Shown: positions 15,547 through 18,555 of the stretch, piece after piece
Layout of the letters: the number at the start of each line of letters is the position of its first letter
How positions within the stretch are numbered: the stretch's first letter is position 1
Assembly (NCBI GenBank): GCA_015522865.1
Contig: WALN01000046.1
Span: 1 to 18,555 of the forward strand
DNA: 18,555 bases
Reading direction: 5' to 3'
Source of the DNA: Microcaldota archaeon
GTDB taxonomy: Archaea > Micrarchaeota > Micrarchaeia > Norongarragalinales > WALN01
Program-made: the position numbers and the translations under genes
The notes under the pieces: model-generated
Told to the model about the DNA's origin: nothing
What the model saw: the letters and a program-made list of their open reading frames with translations, nothing else
Databases searched by the model: none

Positions 15547-16198
15547 AATTAAGTAGAACTCTGAAATCGACAGGAGCGCCGTTTTTAAGCCGTTTTTTCT
15601 TTCTGAGATTGAACGGAGCTATCAGCTCTGCGACATTTATACCATAGTGAGAACGAAATGGAAGGATGAGGGCACATTTTAGGCCACCAAATTTCGCTGG
15701 AAACAACTTAGCTTCTCCAAAAGTTCTGTTGTTTTTTGAGAAACCGGCAATTTTAATACCTTCTAAATTTCTCAATGAAGCGAAATGATAGATGCTTTTC
15801 TTGTCAAGCAGTATGTTGAGCGTACCAGGGAAGACATTAAAACCAATTGCATCTTTTATTTGTTTTTTATATTCTGGCTGCGACAAATAATACTTTGCTT
15901 CTCTCATTCCCGCAATAACTTTTCCTGAAAGCAACAAAGAAGTGGAAGACTTCTTAAATGCTAAATTTAATTGAGCAAAAATCTCTTCGAGATATTTTTC
16001 AGCTGGCGGGGCGAGTAAAATTCCCTCCTTGTTTCTAAACAACATGCCGGATTTTTCAAGTTCAATCAGCCACCTCGAAATTGTTTGCTGGGAAATATTC
16101 AGCTTTTTTGAGAGTTGGGTAGTTCTAAGTTTAACAGGAGCAAAAATGCCACCTTCAGCTCCTATATATATCAATAAATCTCTTTGGGACGCCTTCAT
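15539..16198 (-). CDS. ribK: CTP-dependent riboflavin kinase with N-terminal winged-helix domain
   Basis: Archaeal RibK makes FMN from riboflavin, using CTP instead of ATP. The 219 residues hold an N-terminal helix-turn-helix at about 8-70 (Q-L-S-K-K-L-N-I-S-Q-Q-T-I-S-R-W-L at 28-44) and the kinase domain from about 90. Kinase signatures are SGKVIAGMREAKYYLS at 91-106, GFNVFPGTLN at 119-128 (Thr126 and Asn128 in the Mg/nucleotide loop), His184, ELIAP at 191-195 and a final L-R-x-x-x-R-L-K-N-G-x-x-V. The HTH fusion is known in a subset of archaeal RibK and may let the protein regulate its own operon. GGTGG at 16203-16207 is the ribosome binding site, 21 nt downstream of porA. Confidence 0.95.
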   Translation of the reverse strand: MKASQRDLLIYIGAEGGIFAPVKLRTTQLSKKLNISQQTISRWLIELEKSGMLFRNKEGILLAPPAEKYLEEIFAQLNLAFKKSSTSLLLSGKVIAGMREAKYYLSQPEYKKQIKDAIGFNVFPGTLNILLDKKSIYHFASLRNLEGIKIAGFSKNNRTFGEAKLFPAKFGGLKCALILPFRSHYGINVAELIAPFNLRKKKRLKNGAPVDFRVLLNYE

Positions 16199-16219
16199 AT
16201 TTCCACCTGCAGGAAAAAG

Positions 16220-17350
16220 CTAAAACCAGATTTCTCCGCTCTCTTCGTTCTTCAATTTCTTAAACAGCTCTTTGATGTTCTCTACGGAGACGTCCTTTCC
16301 TCCAAGGCCGGTTATAGCGCTCAAAAAGTTTGGCTGGCTTCCATTGTAAAGCGCAGCTTTCACCTCGGATGCTAACGCCCCCCCAAGCCCGGGGCTTATA
16401 TCTTTTTCTGCTACTAAAATTCCCTGTTTGTTCTGCAAAGCGTTCTTAATAACCTCAGATGGAAATGGTCTGAACATCTTAATTCTCAGCAGCCCCACAG
16501 ATTCTCCTTCCTTTCTGAGCTCATCAACTGCGACCTCTGCATTTTCTGCCATTGAGCCCATGCTGATAATTATGTAATCAGCGTCATATGATTTGTACTC
16601 TTCAACCAGTCCATGCTCATCTCTGTTAAAGCTCTCTGAAAATTCGTCAGCAGTTTTTTGAATTGTGTCAATTGCAGAAAGCGTAAGTTTGTGCTGCTCC
16701 TCTTTAAATTGCTGATAATATTTGGGGTCAACAAAAGCACCAAATGTTTCTGGATTATTAATATCTAAAGAATGTTTTGGTTTGAAAGGAGGAAGGAAGT
16801 CATCTATTTCCTTTTGCTCTGGCACATCAAGAGGCTCGATTGCGTGTGTCAAATAAAATCCATCAAAGCACACCATAACCGGGAGGGAAACCGATTCTGC
16901 AATTTTGTACGCCTGTATCACAGTATCTATCGTTTCCTGGTTATTTTTACAATACAGCTGAATCCATCCAGTATCCCTCTGAGAAATGGAGTCCTGCCAG
17001 TCGTTCCAGATAGTAAGTGGAGCAGAAAGGCCCCTGTTTGCAACAACGGCAACTAATGGCAGCCTCATCCCAGACGCATTGTGAAGCACTTCGTGCATCA
17101 GCGCAAGTCCCTGGGAAGAAGTTGCGGTAAACGTTCTTGCTCCAGCAGCGCTTGCCCCTAAAATACCAGAAATAGCAGAAAACTCCGCCTCAACTGGAAC
17201 AAATTCATACCCATATTGGGGCTGTATCCTTGAAAGCTCTTCTGGGATATGAGTTGAAGGTGTGATTGGAAATGCGCATATTACTTTTGGCCTGCATTTT
17301 GCAGCGGTATGCGCGACAGCTATGCTACCTTCAATAATCTTTTTCATCAT
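16220..17350 (-). CDS. porA: Pyruvate:ferredoxin oxidoreductase, alpha subunit
   Basis: Partner of PorB in oxidative decarboxylation of pyruvate to acetyl-CoA with ferredoxin reduction. The 376-residue length fits archaeal PorA. Visible features: FPITPST at 27-33, the conserved acidic segment VEAEFSAI at 53-60, TSSQGLALMHE at 77-87, VANRGLSAP at 103-111, then the R-D-x-G-W-I-Q-L-Y segment and a C-terminal domain containing a G-S-M segment and R-x-K-x-F-R-P-F-P. GTGA a few nt before ATG 17350 is a likely ribosome binding site; the second Met is an alternative start. It heads a same-strand run into ribK and the ECF genes. PorB lies 4.9 kb downstream on the same strand and the gamma and delta subunits are absent from the window. 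Confidence 0.95.
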   Translation of the reverse strand: MMKKIIEGSIAVAHTAAKCRPKVICAFPITPSTHIPEELSRIQPQYGYEFVPVEAEFSAISGILGASAAGARTFTATSSQGLALMHEVLHNASGMRLPLVAVVANRGLSAPLTIWNDWQDSISQRDTGWIQLYCKNNQETIDTVIQAYKIAESVSLPVMVCFDGFYLTHAIEPLDVPEQKEIDDFLPPFKPKHSLDINNPETFGAFVDPKYYQQFKEEQHKLTLSAIDTIQKTADEFSESFNRDEHGLVEEYKSYDADYIIISMGSMAENAEVAVDELRKEGESVGLLRIKMFRPFPSEVIKNALQNKQGILVAEKDISPGLGGALASEVKAALYNGSQPNFLSAITGLGGKDVSVENIKELFKKLKNEESGEIWF

Positions 17351-17380
17351 AATTCACGTGTAAAAATTAAAGCGTAAACA

Positions 17381-17391
17381 TATTAAAACTT
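17381..17391 (-). promoter_or_regulatory. TATA-like box of the porA-ribK group
   Basis: The minus strand reads AAGTTTTAATA, centred about 34 nt before the porA ATG. It predicts a short leader of roughly 8-11 nt that contains GTGA. It abuts the stop codon of the upstream surface-protein gene. Confidence 0.4.
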
Positions 17392-18555
17392 TATGAGAGC
17401 GAAACGCACTTCAAAGCTTCTTCTCCAGTAATTTCACAATGCGCTACTGCCCCTTGCCAGACAACGTTGCAGCCTAATTGGTCAAGTCCGACCAATTTCT
17501 TCCCATCTGGACAATTCAAATAATCTCTGCCTTTAAGTTTGCATTTTCCTTCTGGTATGAGCTGCGTTATATAACACTCCAAATTATTAAGACCAGAAAC
17601 ATTTGACATAAATGGAGCGGGTATGGGAGCACCGAAAGAGCAGTTATTTTTAACTTTGATAAAATACGCACTTACAGGGACCAAATTGTCAACTTTGCTA
17701 AACTCTCCGCTTTCTGTATCATATTGTAGGGGGCCTTCTTCGATCCAGCAGTTGCCTATATTGTTATGCACATTAACAACTCCATTTGAAATCCCAATTA
17801 AATTCCAACCCTTTCTGAGCGCCACAGAAGAAAGAGGAAACAAAGTGCCGTTATAGGAAAAAGAGCATTCCCCGGACGAGTTGAACCAATAACCAACTCC
17901 TGCTTTCAATTCATCGCTTTTCTTGAGGGTGGTGTAAGTGTTATTGGAAGCTAATGTATAAACTTTAGTTATACATGAGGGAAGTTCGGACACATAAATT
18001 GGTTCGCTCGGCAAGAGAGATATTGAAAATAAATTTCTTCCCTTGGAGAAATGAAGCGTCTGGGAGAAATGAGTCGTTTCTGAAGGGAGTGATGAAATAT
18101 CCCACGCACACTTGCCGCTGTATCTTATTTTGGCATTTGCACATTCAGCAAAGCATTTATTTTTGTATGTGTTTCCGTCGTAGCCACATACTGGTTCATA
18201 GGTAGACGGACAATTGCATATTTTTGGCAGTGCTTTAAAAGACAGGATAAATGAAGAGGTGCTGGGGAGAATCGGCAGAATATCTCTCTGTCTCATCTCG
18301 TTCTTTTTAGTGTATATCCTTATAGAGCTGAGCGAATCGTCGTACCCATCTTTGTTGTAGTCGCTAAAGAAAAGTGCAGCGTAATAATTGGGGTTGTGAG
18401 CTATAGCGCTGCCATCCTTAAGAACAAGCTCATTGGAATAAACAGTGACCCTTGCAGAGCTGGAGTTCAGAGAGTTAAGCAAAATAATAGAACTGCCCTT
18501 GGAAACATCTCCCTTGCCTAGGCTGAAAAGCCGCAATGTCCTACCATTTTTATCA
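17391..18555 (-). CDS. Surface protein with Kazal-like domain and two W-N-L-I repeats (N-terminus beyond window)
   Basis: The frame ends at TAA 17391-17393 and stays open to the right edge, so the N-terminal part is missing. TTG at 18536 is a possible but unlikely start, because six more in-frame codons (D-K-N-G-R-T) precede it. Counting from that TTG: D-Y-N-K-D-G-Y-D-D at 59-67 resembles the calcium loop of FG-GAP or EF-hand-like repeats. C107 to C143 forms a Kazal-like module (C-x-C-P-x-x-Y-E-P-V-C-G-x-D-G-x-T-Y-x-N-x-C ... G-x-C). Two repeats follow, beginning FSKGRNLFSIS and LRKGWNLIGIS, each continuing to a G-V-G-Y-W-F or S-A-Y-F-I-K segment; these are common in microbial surface proteins. 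A Cys-containing tail ends the protein. Protease-inhibitor activity is not proven. Confidence 0.85.
   Translation of the reverse strand, partial: DKNGRTLRLFSLGKGDVSKGSSIILLNSLNSSSARVTVYSNELVLKDGSAIAHNPNYYAALFFSDYNKDGYDDSLSSIRIYTKKNEMRQRDILPILPSTSSFILSFKALPKICNCPSTYEPVCGYDGNTYKNKCFAECANAKIRYSGKCAWDISSLPSETTHFSQTLHFSKGRNLFSISLLPSEPIYVSELPSCITKVYTLASNNTYTTLKKSDELKAGVGYWFNSSGECSFSYNGTLFPLSSVALRKGWNLIGISNGVVNVHNNIGNCWIEEGPLQYDTESGEFSKVDNLVPVSAYFIKVKNNCSFGAPIPAPFMSNVSGLNNLECYITQLIPEGKCKLKGRDYLNCPDGKKLVGLDQLGCNVVWQGAVAHCEITGEEALKCVSLS

Noticed and set aside
18534..18536. TTG as the true start of the right-edge protein
   Set aside because: In-frame sense codons continue to the window edge and no signal peptide follows the TTG, so the gene most likely begins outside.
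1..18555. CRISPR array, tRNA, rRNA or insertion sequence
   Set aside because: No spaced direct repeats, tRNA-like cloverleaf, rRNA-like segment or transposase was seen; intergenic gaps are all under 100 bases.

Overview
The window is archaeal chromosome, AT-rich by eye and densely coded. The lineage call rests on archaeal-type proteins: a membrane-anchored LonB protease, a CTP-dependent riboflavin kinase fused to a winged-helix domain, separate PorA and PorB subunits of pyruvate:ferredoxin oxidoreductase, and an archaeal-type RNase Z. It also rests on TATA-like boxes sitting about 25-27 nt before several start codons. Large surface proteins with one membrane anchor, Pro/Thr linkers, a Kazal-like module and a short helical N-terminal module on a membrane protein resemble what is seen in DPANN archaea such as Diapherotrites-like lineages. 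That placement is inference only. No rRNA, tRNA, transposase, CRISPR array or phage gene was seen.

Layout from left to right. Positions 1-8768 (minus strand) hold, in transcription order, a polytopic membrane protein (8768-7641), LonB (7589-5715) and a very large surface protein (5634 to the left edge, at least 1,878 residues and still open). A short divergent promoter region (8769-8866), containing an 18-bp perfect palindrome, separates these from RNase Z and a small membrane-anchored extracytoplasmic protein on the plus strand (8867-10441). PorB follows on the minus strand (11360-10482). Divergent from it are a lipoprotein made of disulfide-pair repeats and a secreted protein (11447-13094, plus strand). 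These converge, with a 4-nt overlap, on a minus-strand cluster that begins at 17350: porA, ribK, an ECF substrate-binding subunit, a fused double ECF ATPase and a short EcfT. The right edge is occupied by the 3' part of another minus-strand surface protein with a Kazal-like domain and two W-N-L-I type repeats.

How the genes fit together: RibK plus the ECF module most simply form a riboflavin salvage unit, with vitamin uptake followed by CTP-dependent phosphorylation to FMN. PorA and PorB form the catalytic core of pyruvate oxidation but are split by about 4.9 kb, with the vitamin cluster and two secreted-protein genes between them. Much of the rest concerns the cell envelope: a surface giant, a sequon-rich anchored protein, a Cys-repeat lipoprotein, a secreted Cys-containing protein, a Kazal-containing surface protein and the membrane protease LonB.

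All intergenic gaps are shorter than 100 bases; those with visible signals are described as regulatory features. The least understood parts are the giant surface protein with its Tyr/Gly/Asn-rich segment, the Cys-pair repeat lipoprotein, and the asymmetric, trimmed ECF transporter.
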